Both the position numbers and the translations under genes were made by a program. The notes under the pieces are model-generated. The model made no database searches. It was given only the letters and a program-made list of their open reading frames with translations, and had not been told where the DNA came from. From positions 3,472,001 through 3,536,000 of the forward strand of contig NZ_CACVAN010000001.1 in NCBI RefSeq assembly GCF_902726655.1: 64,000 nt of DNA. Reading direction: 5' to 3'. Source of the stretch: Virgibacillus ihumii. Lineage in GTDB: Bacteria; Bacillota; Bacilli; Bacillales; Amphibacillaceae. This document shows positions 43,960 through 52,798 of the stretch, one piece after another (within the stretch, counting starts at the first letter, position 1; every line of letters begins with the position of its first letter).

Positions 43960-44295
43960 ATGGATTACCGATACAGCGACTATTCATTGGAGCAATTGCG
44001 GGAAGAAATTGGCAAATTCAAAGAAAAGGCACTGAAGGCTGAACAAGTGGGCAATGTAAGTGAAGTAGCCATTTATGAGCGAAAGATGCAAGTTGCCATG
44101 GCATATATGCTGAACCCGGATGACTTTCAGGCGTCAGATATCCATGAAATGAAAGGCGATCCCGGACACCGGTTCAAAATAAACTATATAAATGGCGTTT
44201 TTGCATGGGGACACAGGATCAACCTTCTGGACGAAACGTATGCAAAAGAAGAAGCCATTCCGATTTCACTGCTCGGTGACAAGGTAGAAAAGTAA
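43960..44295 (+). CDS. yfhH: YfhH-like protein (DUF1811)
   Basis: ATG at 43960 follows AGAAGGGAG at 8 bases; the upstream extension lacks a site. The 111-residue protein opens MDYRYSDYSLEQLREEIGKF, with a helical hairpin (about 8-55), then a beta-rich part GDPGHRFKINYINGVFAWG with HRINLLDE. This matches the YfhH/DUF1811 family, whose structure joins a helical hairpin to an SH3-like barrel. Function unknown. Its place in the yfh cluster supports the symbol. Confidence 0.83.
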   Translation: MDYRYSDYSLEQLREEIGKFKEKALKAEQVGNVSEVAIYERKMQVAMAYMLNPDDFQASDIHEMKGDPGHRFKINYINGVFAWGHRINLLDETYAKEEAIPISLLGDKVEK

Positions 44296-44329
44296 AACAA
44301 CAACCCGAAAACTTTTCGGGCTGTTGTTT
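44295..44329. terminator. Terminator between yfhH and yfhP
   Basis: AAACAACA(A)CCCGAAAA and TTTTCGGG(C)TGTTGTTT form a long stem shared by the converging genes. Confidence 0.88.
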
Positions 44330-45314
44330 AAACCGGATTGTCGCCTACGTCCAGTTTGCGCTGAAGTTTGTGTTCGGAAAAAATCCATCCGGTATATGAA
44401 TTCATTTTTCGCATGTTGTCATCAATCTGAACAACAGCAACAAATGGGTAATACTGATTTGACCTGTACCGTAAATCAATAAAGCGGATTTCAGTGAAAT
44501 CATCAAAGTCATTGATTTCCCATCTGTATACTGGTGAGAACGACAGAAATGCCGAAACGTTTTTATCGTCTTGCGCCATTTCCATTAGTTCATTTTCCGG
44601 TAATGGAATCTTTTCAAATTCATCAACGATTTCAATGTGTCTGTCTTTTACTGTACCGACATAAAATTTATCCATTGTTGTGATGGCAACCCGCCACTCA
44701 TTTTGCTTAACGGTCGGTGATGTTGCAATCTCGACAGTGTCCGGGAAATAATCCATAATTTTACGGACAATTTCCCGTTTATCGATATATCGCTTAATGT
44801 AGTACAAAATAATGACGGTATAAATGATCAAAAATGTGTAGCCCGGATTGGCTCCAAGCAGCCAGGCGAATATACCTGCTACATGTAAAAAGAAAATATA
44901 CGGGTCAAAAGTGTTAATAAATCCCTTTGCTATCCATTTATTTGTAAAGGGCCTGTAAGCCTGGGTTCCATATGCATTTGGGATATCGACAAGAACATGG
45001 AGGATAACCGCAAGAAATGTCCAGGCCCACAAATGCAGGAAGTCCACTTGCGGCACAAACATATGGATAATGCCGGCAATCAATGCCCCCCACATGATAA
45101 CAGCAGGGATGGAATGGGTTTCACCACGGTGATGCCGGATATATACTGCATTATTTTTCAGCTTTAAAATTGTATCAAAATCGGGTGCATGGGATCCGAC
45201 GATGGTTCCTGCAAGCACCGCGTTAAACATGACAGGATCATTCTGGACGGCAGGATCCAGCGTCGCCAATCCGCCCAATGCAATTCCCATAACAATATGG
45301 GTACCAGTGTCCAT
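44328..45314 (-). CDS. yfhP: YfhP-like membrane metal-dependent hydrolase (DUF457)
   Basis: This 328-residue protein begins MDTGTHIVMGIALGGLATLD and continues GSHAPDFDTILKLKNNAVYI, then RHHRGETHSIPA. It carries the His/Asp pattern (TH, HAPDFD, HHRGETHS) of the YdjM/DUF457 family of membrane-bound metal hydrolases. Four or so helices follow, then a soluble C-terminal domain of about 130 residues. In B. subtilis YfhP represses yfhQ/mutY-region genes in some reports; enzymatic activity is unproven. It is divergent from mutY by about 90 bases. Confidence 0.83.
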   Translation of the reverse strand: MDTGTHIVMGIALGGLATLDPAVQNDPVMFNAVLAGTIVGSHAPDFDTILKLKNNAVYIRHHRGETHSIPAVIMWGALIAGIIHMFVPQVDFLHLWAWTFLAVILHVLVDIPNAYGTQAYRPFTNKWIAKGFINTFDPYIFFLHVAGIFAWLLGANPGYTFLIIYTVIILYYIKRYIDKREIVRKIMDYFPDTVEIATSPTVKQNEWRVAITTMDKFYVGTVKDRHIEIVDEFEKIPLPENELMEMAQDDKNVSAFLSFSPVYRWEINDFDDFTEIRFIDLRYRSNQYYPFVAVVQIDDNMRKMNSYTGWIFSEHKLQRKLDVGDNPV

Positions 45315-45407
45315 AGGTCAAGAGCCTCCTCAGAAAAAAATCGACAAAGTTCGCCGTTTGCCGAAAAACTTCCAGTATAATAATTGTATCATAAAGGATG
45401 TTTCAAC

Positions 45408-46481
45408 ATGAACGATAAAGCATTGCAAAATATTGATATTCCGTCATTCCAGCACGATTTAATCAGTTGGTATCAATCGAATAAACGGGATTTGCCATGG
45501 CGTAACGACCAGGATCCCTATAAAATATGGGTTTCTGAGATTATGCTTCAACAAACGAAAGTTGATACCGTTATCCCATATTTTAATCGATTTATTGAGA
45601 AATATCCCACGCCTTCTCATCTGGCAAACGCCGATCAGCAGGATGTACTGAAAACGTGGGAAGGTCTGGGTTACTATTCCCGTGCCAGAAACCTGCAAAA
45701 CGCAGTACGTGAAGTCGTGGAAGAATATAATGGTGAGGTTCCGGCCAATGAAAAGGAACTTGGTGCATTAAAAGGTGTTGGACCTTATACGAAAGGGGCA
45801 ATTCTGTCCATTGCGTTCCAGCAGCCTGTACCGGCGGTTGACGGCAATGTCATGCGTGTGTTGTCTCGTGTTTTGAAAATCGAAGACAATATCGCGCTGC
45901 CCAAAGTTAAAAAACAATTTGAAAAATATGTGCACGAACTGATATCTGCCGAAGATCCATCTTCCTTTAATCAGGGAATTATGGAATTGGGCGCATTGAT
46001 CTGTACACCAAAATCACCGATGTGTATGTTTTGTCCCATCCAGGAGCATTGTCAGGCATACGCGGAAGGAATAGAAGAAGATTTGCCTGTAAAATCAAAA
46101 GCAAAAAAGCAGAAAAAAATCCCATATATTGTGCTTCTGATTCAAAATGAGCAGAATCAATATGTTATTGAAAAGCGTCCGGACAGGGGGTTACTCGCCA
46201 ATCTTTATCAATTCCCGATGGTGCCGGCCACAGAAATAGGCATGGACCATATTGAAAATTGGATGGAGATGGAATACGGGATAACAATCAAGCTGAACGA
46301 AAAAAAGGGAGAACTTAAGCATGTGTTTTCTCATATTATTTGGCAGCTTGAAATTTTCGGGGCAGTCACGGGCAACGTTGTTCCCAGCGATGAACGTATC
46401 CAGTTTGTTGGGAAAAACCACCTGGCTGATTTCCCATTCCCTGTTTCACATCAGAAAATGATGAAATACATACGCGAATAA
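45408..46481 (+). CDS. mutY: A/G-specific adenine DNA glycosylase MutY
   Basis: ATG at 45408 follows AAAGGATG. The 357-residue enzyme has the helix-hairpin-helix segment LKGVGPYTKGAILSIAF, the catalytic Asp in VPAVDGNVMRVLSR, and the 4Fe-4S cysteines in CTPKSPMCMFCPIQEHC (C-x6-C-x2-C-x5-C). A C-terminal NUDT1-like domain (about 225-350) reads 8-oxoG. LPWRNDQDPYKIWVSEIMLQQT is the family start. It removes adenine mispaired with 8-oxoguanine. The place beside yfhP and sspE matches B. subtilis. Confidence 0.95.
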   Translation: MNDKALQNIDIPSFQHDLISWYQSNKRDLPWRNDQDPYKIWVSEIMLQQTKVDTVIPYFNRFIEKYPTPSHLANADQQDVLKTWEGLGYYSRARNLQNAVREVVEEYNGEVPANEKELGALKGVGPYTKGAILSIAFQQPVPAVDGNVMRVLSRVLKIEDNIALPKVKKQFEKYVHELISAEDPSSFNQGIMELGALICTPKSPMCMFCPIQEHCQAYAEGIEEDLPVKSKAKKQKKIPYIVLLIQNEQNQYVIEKRPDRGLLANLYQFPMVPATEIGMDHIENWMEMEYGITIKLNEKKGELKHVFSHIIWQLEIFGAVTGNVVPSDERIQFVGKNHLADFPFPVSHQKMMKYIRE

Positions 46482-46645
46482 GATTATTTTTTGTATTTGC
46501 TTACTGGATTATACGCAAGGTTTTACTGGAGATGTGTATTGCAGTCCTTTACTATTTTTTCCCAAAACAGGTTAAGCTTTACTTCCTTAAAGTGAGGATA
46601 AAAACTCACGCACTGGACAAATTAAGGACTGCGGAGGTGATACTG

Positions 46646-46819
46646 ATGGCTAAACAACCTAAAAAGTCAGCTGCTGGTACAAACGTTCAGCAAGTAAAAA
46701 AACAAAACCAAAAGGCAGCCCAAGGGCAAGGTCAGTACGGTACTGAATTTGCATCTGAACAAACAAATGCACAACAAGTTAAAAAACAGAATCAAAAATC
46801 TCAGCAAAAGAAAAAGTAA
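46646..46819 (+). CDS. sspE: Gamma-type small acid-soluble spore protein
   Basis: ATG at 46646 has GGAGG at 9 bases. The 57-residue protein has two imperfect repeats, VQQVKKQNQKAAQGQGQYG and AQQVKKQNQKSQQ. Between them is the spore protease (GPR) site region TEFASE. It is rich in Gln, Lys and Asn and lacks hydrophobic residues. Gamma SASPs serve as an amino-acid store degraded during germination. It is a single-repeat-pair form, shorter than the 84-residue B. subtilis SspE. A SigG promoter is expected; I could not place one with confidence. Confidence 0.92.
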   Translation: MAKQPKKSAAGTNVQQVKKQNQKAAQGQGQYGTEFASEQTNAQQVKKQNQKSQQKKK

Positions 46820-46848
46820 CTTGCCTATCCCCGATTTTAAACGTTTAG

Positions 46849-46875
46849 AGAGCTCCCGTTCCCAGGGAGCTCTTT
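46849..46875 (+). terminator. Terminator of sspE
   Basis: AGAGCTCCC pairs with GGGAGCTCT around GTTCCCA and is followed by TTTT. Confidence 0.88.
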
Positions 46876-46889
46876 TAATGTGTTTCATG

Positions 46890-46951
46890 AAACGGGAGAG
46901 AGCGCCGTCCAAACGGGAGAGACCACCATGAAATGGGAGACAATGCTGTCC
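46890..46951. repeat. Tandem array, three degenerate 20-21 bp units, core CGGGAGAGA
   Basis: Units start at 46890, 46911 and 46931 with AAA(C/T)GGGAGA and end in CC(G/A)TCC-like sequence. The core is the same as in the five-unit array at 18560, about 28 kb away, so these two are members of one family. It begins 15 bases after the sspE terminator. Confidence 0.75.
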
Positions 46952-47117
46952 AAACGTACGTTCCCAAACCGAAGAGGTGCTCAATTCAGAACAACGTGGT
47001 CACATAGCAACATTTTCCATTTTTTAGATGCATTGAGAAGTATTGCTTTATAAATGGGGCGGTTGCCTATATAATATAAGGACAAACTTTTCGCTAAAAT
47101 ATAGAAAGGACGATAGG

Positions 47118-47645
47118 ATGGTTAGTCCGCAAGCAGGCTCAATCATGCAGATACAAAGTTATAAGCATAATGGGCAATTACATCGGGTGTGGGAAAACAG
47201 CCTTGTATTGAAGGGCACGGAAATGATCGTAATTGGTGCAAACGATAAAACACCGGTTAAGGAAAGCGATGGCAGAACCTGGACAACACGTGAGCCGGCC
47301 ATAAGTTATTTTCACTCCAAGTATTGGTTTAATATAATCGGAATGCTCCGAACCGATGGAATTTATTATTACTGTAATATAAGCTCACCATTTATTTTTG
47401 ATCATGAAGCACTGAAGTACATAGACTACGATTTGGATGTAAAGGTCTATCCTGATATGACTTGGGATTTACTTGATGAAGATGAGTATGAAGAGCATCG
47501 AGCAGTCATGAACTACCCATCAGTATTGGATGGGATTTTATGGAAAAATGTCCGTATATTACTTCACTGGATCAGGCAGGGGAAGGGTCCGTTTGCAGCT
47601 GATTTTATTGATAAATGGTACGAGCGGTATTTAACGTACCGGTAA
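47118..47645 (+). CDS. ygaC: DUF402 nucleoside tri-/diphosphatase, YgaC-like
   Basis: ATG at 47118 follows AAAGGACGATAGG. The 175-residue protein has the DUF402 barrel signatures [40 protein letters not shown] with NISSPF, and [25 protein letters not shown], whose acidic residues bind metal. Characterised staphylococcal and Bacillus relatives hydrolyse nucleoside tri- and diphosphates. It precedes the ABC exporter YgaD as in B. subtilis. Confidence 0.88.
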   Translation: MVSPQAGSIMQIQSYKHNGQLHRVWENSLVLKGTEMIVIGANDKTPVKESDGRTWTTREPAISYFHSKYWFNIIGMLRTDGIYYYCNISSPFIFDHEALKYIDYDLDVKVYPDMTWDLLDEDEYEEHRAVMNYPSVLDGILWKNVRILLHWIRQGKGPFAADFIDKWYERYLTYR

Positions 47646-47753
47646 TAAAAGGAAACGTCAGTCTACAGGGTATTTTTAAGATCGACTGATTGTCAAAGAA
47701 AACGGCATTTTTTTCGGAGATTATCACAAGTTATCTACGCATAAATCAATTCG

Positions 47754-47782
47754 TTGATTATGGGTGTTGTTCGATTTATAAT
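47754..47782 (+). promoter_or_regulatory. SigA promoter of the ygaD-like ABC exporter
   Basis: TTGATT (47754-47759), 17 bases, and TATAAT (47777-47782), about 95 bases before the gene start. Confidence 0.7.
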
Positions 47783-47877
47783 GCAATATGTAATTGATAA
47801 AGAGTTCCCTTGTTACAATCGAGTAGCAAGGCTTTTCTTTTTCGTGAAATTCACTACTTTTATAAGGATGCGACGTA

Positions 47878-49644
47878 ATGAGCAGTATTAAGCAATATTT
47901 ATCTTTTGTAAAACCATATAAATGGAAAATTTTCTGGACGGTTCTGATAGGGATTGTTAAATTTTCTATACCTTTGCTAATGCCGCTGATCCTGAAATAT
48001 GTAATTGATGAAATTATCAATGCGGAAAATATGTCGGATGCCGCAAAATTAAATGAATTGTTCTGGCTGATGGGCGGAGCGTTCGTAATATTCCTTGTTT
48101 TGCGGCCGCCGATAGAATATTTTCGACAATACCTGGCGCAGTGGGTAGGGAACACTATCCTTTATGATATAAGGGATAAGCTGTTTGATCACATCCAAAA
48201 ATTGAGTCTGGGATTTTATTCTCAGACAAAAACCGGGGAAATTATTTCCCGGGTAATACATGATGTCGAACAAACAAAGACTTTTGTCTTAACCGGATTA
48301 ATGAACATCTGGCTGGATATGATTACGATTTTAATCGCAATCGTTATTATGCTGACAATGGATCCGTGGCTGACATTGGTGGCCATTATTTTGTTCCCGT
48401 TCTATGGGTTTTCCGTCAAGTTTTTCTATGGAAGGCTGCGGCACCTGACCAGGGAACGTTCCCAGTCATTGGCTGAAGTGCAGGGTCACTTGCATGAACG
48501 GGTGCAGGGCATCCCGGTCACCAGAAGTTTTGCACTGGAAGAATACGAACAGTCGCAATTTGACGTTCGTAACGAAAACTTCCTGCAGAAAGCGCTGAAT
48601 CATACAAATTGGAATGCCAAGACATTCGCGGTCATGAACACTATTACAGACCTTGCCCCATTACTGGTTATCGCTTTTGCAGGTTATCTTGTTATAAGCG
48701 GGGATCTGACAATGGGTACGATGGTTGCGTTTGTCGGCTACATGGAACGCGTGTACAGTCCGTTACGCCGCCTGATCAGCTCGTCTACGGTGCTGACACA
48801 GTCGGTAGCATCGATCGACAGAGTTTTTGAACTTATGAATGAGAAATATGACATTGTCGATAAAGAAGATGCAACGAAACTTGGACGTGTTAACGGGCAA
48901 ATTGATATTGAAAATGTGTCCTTCCAGTACGAAGAAGCGGAACCGTCAGTATTACAAAATGTCAGTCTGAACGTAAAAGAAGGTGAAACGATCGCCTTTG
49001 TTGGTATGAGCGGTGGAGGCAAGTCGACACTGATCAGTCTAATACCAAGGTTTTATGATGTAATGGAAGGTTCCATCAAGGTAGATGGCATGGACATCCG
49101 TGACGTAGAGGCCCGTTCCTTGCGTGATAACATTGGCATGGTTTTGCAGGACAATACATTATTCAGTGAATCCATCTCCATGAACATCCGTATGGGAAAC
49201 CCTGACGCGACTGATGAGGAAGTGGTTGCAGCTGCTAAAGCGGCAAATGCAGATACCTTTATTAACGATCTGCAGCATGGCTATGACACACTGGTTGGTG
49301 AACGTGGTGTCAAACTTTCCGGCGGTCAGAAGCAGCGGATAGCCATCGCCCGTGTATTTTTGAAAAATCCGCCAATCCTGATTTTTGATGAAGCAACATC
49401 AGCACTTGATCTGGAGAGTGAGCACACCATTCAGGAAGCAATGGAAAAACTGGCATCAGACCGGACGACATTTATCGTTGCACACCGGCTGGCAACCATA
49501 ACACATGCCGACCGCATAGTGGTGATAGAAAACGGTGAGATTCAGGAAATCGGCTCACATAAAGAATTGATGGCGCAAAAAGGAAGCTACTATGATTTGT
49601 ACCAGGTTCAGAATTTGGACAACCCGGAACAGATGGAATTATAG
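47878..49644 (+). CDS. ygaD: ABC exporter half-transporter, YgaD-like
   Basis: This 588-residue fused transporter has six membrane helices in a type IV ABC membrane domain (about 1-310). The nucleotide-binding domain holds Walker [10 protein letters not shown] (about 380), signature [16 protein letters not shown], Walker [13 protein letters not shown] and switch IVAHRLAT. As a homodimer or heterodimer it would export lipids, drugs or peptides. Position between ygaC and gsaB homologues supports the YgaD name. Substrate unknown. Confidence 0.9.
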   Translation: MSSIKQYLSFVKPYKWKIFWTVLIGIVKFSIPLLMPLILKYVIDEIINAENMSDAAKLNELFWLMGGAFVIFLVLRPPIEYFRQYLAQWVGNTILYDIRDKLFDHIQKLSLGFYSQTKTGEIISRVIHDVEQTKTFVLTGLMNIWLDMITILIAIVIMLTMDPWLTLVAIILFPFYGFSVKFFYGRLRHLTRERSQSLAEVQGHLHERVQGIPVTRSFALEEYEQSQFDVRNENFLQKALNHTNWNAKTFAVMNTITDLAPLLVIAFAGYLVISGDLTMGTMVAFVGYMERVYSPLRRLISSSTVLTQSVASIDRVFELMNEKYDIVDKEDATKLGRVNGQIDIENVSFQYEEAEPSVLQNVSLNVKEGETIAFVGMSGGGKSTLISLIPRFYDVMEGSIKVDGMDIRDVEARSLRDNIGMVLQDNTLFSESISMNIRMGNPDATDEEVVAAAKAANADTFINDLQHGYDTLVGERGVKLSGGQKQRIAIARVFLKNPPILIFDEATSALDLESEHTIQEAMEKLASDRTTFIVAHRLATITHADRIVVIENGEIQEIGSHKELMAQKGSYYDLYQVQNLDNPEQMEL

Positions 49645-49651
49645 ATATGGG

Positions 49652-49685
49652 GAACTCCTCTGCAGCAGTGCAGGGGAGTTCTTTT
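49652..49685 (+). terminator. Terminator of ygaD
   Basis: GAACTCC(T)CTGCA pairs with TGCAG(G)GGAGTTC around GCAG, followed by TTTT. Confidence 0.88.
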
Positions 49686-49706
49686 GAAATACTGATAATA
49701 ATGCAA

Positions 49707-49811
49707 AAGCGGCTGATAAATGTCTGAAACTGACTGATAAACCTCCCAAAGTGACCGATGAATTCAGGGAAGTGACCGATAAAAGTCCTCAACTGACTGA
49801 TAAATCCAGAG
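49707..49811. repeat. Tandem array, five degenerate 21-bp units, core TGACTGATAAA
   Basis: Five units of exactly 21 bp start at 49707, 49728, 49749, 49770 and 49791. Each begins AA(G/C)(T/C)G(A/G)C(T/C)GAT(A/G)AA, followed by a variable 7-base tail. The minus strand reads periodic heptapeptides (FISQLRT, FIGHFPE) in an open frame without a ribosome site. It fills the space between two terminators. Confidence 0.85.
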
Positions 49812-49816
49812 AAGCT

Positions 49817-49847
49817 AAAGAGCACCCTCCATCATAGAAGGGTGCTC
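49817..49847 (-). terminator. Terminator of gsaB
   Basis: GAGCACCCT pairs with AGGGTGCTC around CCATCATAGA; on the minus strand a short TTTAGC follows. It ends 15 bases beyond the gsaB stop. Confidence 0.7.
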
Positions 49848-49862
49848 CTGTTCAATCGTTGA

Positions 49863-51158
49863 TTACTTGCCTGCCATAATGCGGAAAGCTTCACCTGCAG
49901 CTTTAATTGTTTGGTCAATGTCTGTCTCCGTGTGTTCTGTCGTTAAAAACCATGCTTCAAATTTGGACGGCGCGAGGTTAATGCCCTGCTCGAGCATCAG
50001 GCGGAAAAATTCTGCGAAAGCCTCACCGTCACTTTCCTCAGCCTGTTCGTAGTTAGAAATCTTTCCGTCACCAAAATAAACTGTTAATGCTCCACACAGT
50101 CTGTTAACCGAAATTGGTATTCCGATTTCTGATGCCTGATGTATGATTCCCTCTTCCAATCGCTTGCCAAGTGCATCAAGTTTTTCATAAACACCATCAG
50201 CCTGCAAAACCTCAAGACAAGCAATTCCTGCTGCCATCGATGCAGGATTACCTGCCATAGTGCCAGCCTGATATGCCGGTCCGAGCGGAGCCACCTGTTC
50301 CATAATATCTTTACGGCCGCCATAAGCCCCAATTGGCAGCCCGCCACCAATGATTTTTCCCATTGCAGTCATGTCCGGCTCAATTCCATACACTTGTTGA
50401 GCACTTCCATAAGTAAAGCGGAATGCCGTGATGACTTCATCGTAAATAACGAGTCCATCTGCATCATGGGTGATATCGTTTACAGCCTGTAAAAATCCTT
50501 CTTCAGGTTCAACGATACCAAAATTACCTACGATCGGCTCGACTAATACCGCTGCAATCTGGTCACCCCAGCGTTCCATCGCAGCTTTAAAACTTTCAAG
50601 GTCATTAAACGGAACCGTGATGACATCTGCCGCTACCGATTCCGGAATCCCTGCTGAATCCGGCGTGCCGAGTGTTGCCGGACCTGAACCAGCTTCAACC
50701 AATACAGAATCAAAATGGCCATGATAGCTGCCGGAAAATTTGATCAGTTTGTTCCGTCCTGTGAATGCACGTGCAACACGGACAGTCGTCATAACCGCCT
50801 CCGTTCCTGAATTGGTGAAGCGGACTTTTTCCAGTGAAGGAATGGCTTGTTTAAGTATTTTGGCAAATTTGTTTTCGAGCCGGGTGGGTGTCCCATACAA
50901 AACACCATTTTTCGCAGCATATGATATGGCTTCTGTGATGTGCGGATGAGCATGGCCGGTTATAATCGGACCATATGCCCCGAGGTAATCAATATATTTA
51001 TTGCCGTCCACATCCCAGAAGTACGCCCCTTTGGCATGCTCCATATAAACAGGTGTGCCGCCGCCAACACCTTTGTATGCCCGTGAAGGAGAATTCACTC
51101 CGCCGACAATGTGCTCCAATGCTTCGGTATGTAATTCCTTTGATTTTGAAAAGTCCAT
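49863..51158 (-). CDS. gsaB: Glutamate-1-semialdehyde 2,1-aminomutase
   Basis: This 431-residue PLP enzyme starts with [20 protein letters not shown], has [20 protein letters not shown] and [10 protein letters not shown], and the Schiff-base lysine in [17 protein letters not shown]. It converts glutamate-1-semialdehyde to 5-aminolevulinate, the haem precursor. Bacilli often have two copies; the place next to ygaD and bcp marks this one as the GsaB paralogue rather than HemL of the hem operon. It is not in a haem operon here. Confidence 0.93.
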   Translation of the reverse strand: MDFSKSKELHTEALEHIVGGVNSPSRAYKGVGGGTPVYMEHAKGAYFWDVDGNKYIDYLGAYGPIITGHAHPHITEAISYAAKNGVLYGTPTRLENKFAKILKQAIPSLEKVRFTNSGTEAVMTTVRVARAFTGRNKLIKFSGSYHGHFDSVLVEAGSGPATLGTPDSAGIPESVAADVITVPFNDLESFKAAMERWGDQIAAVLVEPIVGNFGIVEPEEGFLQAVNDITHDADGLVIYDEVITAFRFTYGSAQQVYGIEPDMTAMGKIIGGGLPIGAYGGRKDIMEQVAPLGPAYQAGTMAGNPASMAAGIACLEVLQADGVYEKLDALGKRLEEGIIHQASEIGIPISVNRLCGALTVYFGDGKISNYEQAEESDGEAFAEFFRLMLEQGINLAPSKFEAWFLTTEHTETDIDQTIKAAGEAFRIMAGK

Positions 51159-51374
51159 CTGATAATGCCTCCCGATTACGTGCTTTTTTGAACCACTATC
51201 TACTATATCAAAAAATTATGGCCTGTACATTTTACGCTGTTCATAAAATTGAGCCAGCAGCACCCAATATTAAGCGTTTGTCCCCCATAATTTAATCGCA
51301 AATCTTATCGGCCAATAAAATCTTGGCAAATCGTCAGTTGGATAAGCATATGTATAGGATAAGCGGGGGATATT

Positions 51375-51812
51375 ATGGGAATTTTATCATGGATTTTCAT
51401 TTTTAGTATTTGCGGAATAATGGTGTGGAGCCTTATTCAATTTATTCGTGGCGGAAAATATCGCCTCAATCTGCAATTGCGTGAAAGCAAGTTTTCTGCT
51501 GAAATTTTTTATACATTAGTAATTGTTTATTTCACGGTTATTATCGGATTCGGTTTAATATATTTCATCCTGTCCATTAACCGGATTTTACTCGTGGAAA
51601 ATGGTGAATTAAGAGAGGTCAGTATTATAGCCTCAATGATTCATTCAATTTATTTCAGTGGGGTAACGCTCTTGACGATTGGATACGGAGATATAACTCC
51701 AATCGGTATCGGGCGGTTGATTGCATTGATTCAGGCTCTGATTGGGTATATTCTGCCAACTGCCTTTGTACTTAGAATCGTGCAGTCGAATCAAGAAAAT
51801 AGAGACGAATAA
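51375..51812 (+). CDS. Two-pore-domain-type small K+ channel (Ion_trans_2)
   Basis: This 145-residue protein has an N-terminal helix (about 4-24), a second helix (about 45-70), the pore helix and selectivity filter TLLTIGYGDITPIGIGR (about 95-111), and a last helix. TIGYGD is the K+ selectivity signature. No RCK/TrkA-N or other gating domain follows, so it would assemble as a tetramer of minimal pores. AGCGGGGG precedes the ATG. A role in K+ balance fits a salt-exposed organism (inference). Confidence 0.87.
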   Translation: MGILSWIFIFSICGIMVWSLIQFIRGGKYRLNLQLRESKFSAEIFYTLVIVYFTVIIGFGLIYFILSINRILLVENGELREVSIIASMIHSIYFSGVTLLTIGYGDITPIGIGRLIALIQALIGYILPTAFVLRIVQSNQENRDE

Positions 51813-51863
51813 ATGGATATGCTATAGTGGAAATAAGTGAGGTTTAAATGGAGGGATAATTGT

Positions 51864-52328
51864 ATGAGTGTTGAAGCAGGGAAGCAGGCACCAGATTTTA
51901 CATTGCCGAATCAGGATGGAAACGAAGTAAGCCTGTCAGACTTTAAAGGAAAATCAGTTGTCTTATATTTCTACCCGAAAGATATGACGCCGGGGTGTAC
52001 TACGGAAGCTTGTGATTTCCGTGATGCACAGGAAAGTTTCAGTGAGTTGGATGCTGTCATCATTGGTGTCAGCCCTGATCCGGTCGAGCGGCATCAAAAG
52101 TTTATTGATAAACATGATCTTCCCTTTCTGCTGCTGGCTGATGAAGATCATAAGGCAGCCGAAGCATATGGTGTCTGGAAACTGAAGAAAAATTTCGGCA
52201 AAGAATATTACGGCATCGAGCGGTCGACATTTATCATTGACCCGGAAGGCACTATTCAAGAAGAATTTCGTAAAGTAAAAGTGAACGGACATGTGGAGGA
52301 AGCATTAGCATCTATAAAAGAGTCTTAA
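51864..52328 (+). CDS. bcp: Thiol peroxidase Bcp (peroxiredoxin)
   Basis: ATG at 51864 follows GGAGGG at 8 bases. The 154-residue protein has APDFTLPNQDGNEVSLSDFKG and the active site DMTPGCTTEACDFRD, with the peroxidatic Cys and a second Cys five residues later, as in atypical two-Cys Bcp/PrxQ enzymes. VSPDPVERHQKF and the late RSTFIIDPEG strand complete the thioredoxin fold. It reduces hydroperoxides using thioredoxin. In B. subtilis the orthologue (ygaF) sits next to perR; here a siderophore operon and two further genes lie between them. Confidence 0.93.
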   Translation: MSVEAGKQAPDFTLPNQDGNEVSLSDFKGKSVVLYFYPKDMTPGCTTEACDFRDAQESFSELDAVIIGVSPDPVERHQKFIDKHDLPFLLLADEDHKAAEAYGVWKLKKNFGKEYYGIERSTFIIDPEGTIQEEFRKVKVNGHVEEALASIKES

Positions 52329-52358
52329 GCTAAAATAAAATAATCAATCTGTTTTTTA

Positions 52359-52388
52359 AGTGAGCATCCTATGCTCGCTTTTTTTTTT
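52359..52388 (+). terminator. Terminator of bcp
   Basis: GTGAGCAT pairs with ATGCTCGC across CCT and is followed by a run of ten T. Confidence 0.9.
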
Positions 52389-52389
52389 G

Positions 52390-52633
52390 GCAGATGAGGC
52401 TGGGACAAATCAAAAAGTGTAATACAAAAAACGAACAATATTAGAGCCTAGCGGAGGAAATATACGTAGACTCCTGCGGGAGGACAGGCCTAGATGAGAC
52501 CCCGCAGTGCGTAAGCACGAGGAGGGCTCAACAGCCGCCCGCGGAAAGCGAAGTATATTTCCGGAGCGGCTGAGTCCACCATTTAATTCGTTGTTTCTTT
52601 TGATAAATCACTTTTTGTCCCAGCCTCATCTGC
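52390..52633. repeat. Long nested inverted-repeat element (about 244 bp)
   Basis: Outer arms GCAGATGAGGCTGGGACA (52390-52407) and TGTCCCAGCCTCATCTGC (52616-52633) are perfect complements. Inner arms GGAAATATAC (52456-52465) and GTATATTTCC (52553-52562) are also perfect. The centre holds ACTCCTGCGGGAGGAC, GAGACCCCGCAG and CCCGCGGAAAGCG, GC-rich and able to fold further. No ORF. I recall this centre as a frequent intergenic repeat of halophilic Bacillaceae (memory, not searched). Flanks TTG before and ATAAGTGCAACTA after match the short repeat family. Confidence 0.85.
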
Positions 52634-52712
52634 ATAAGTGCAACTAAGAAATCTGTCTAAAAGCCTGAATCACTCCAATTTAGGTATATCGATTTATTTT
52701 TCACATAACCCA

Positions 52713-52766
52713 TTGACATTGATAATCATTATCAATTAATGTAAGTGAAAATGAAAATCATTATCA
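52713..52766 (+). promoter_or_regulatory. Fur-regulated promoter of the siderophore operon
   Basis: ATTGATAATCATTATCAAT (52718-52736) is a palindrome containing the exact 7-1-7 Fur box TGATAATNATTATCA. A second box, TGAAAATCATTATCA (52752-52766), has one change. TTGACA (52713-52718) and TAATGT (52737-52742, spacer 18) form the promoter, so the first box fills the spacer and the second lies just downstream of the -10. Iron-dependent repression is expected. Confidence 0.92.
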
Positions 52767-52798
52767 TTTGTATTGTCGCATTAAAGGAGTGAATATTT

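Noticed and set aside
49472..49825. Minus-strand ORF with FISQ/FIGH heptads
   Set aside because: Same cause as at 18560: it reads through the 49707 array and then antisense of the ABC exporter.
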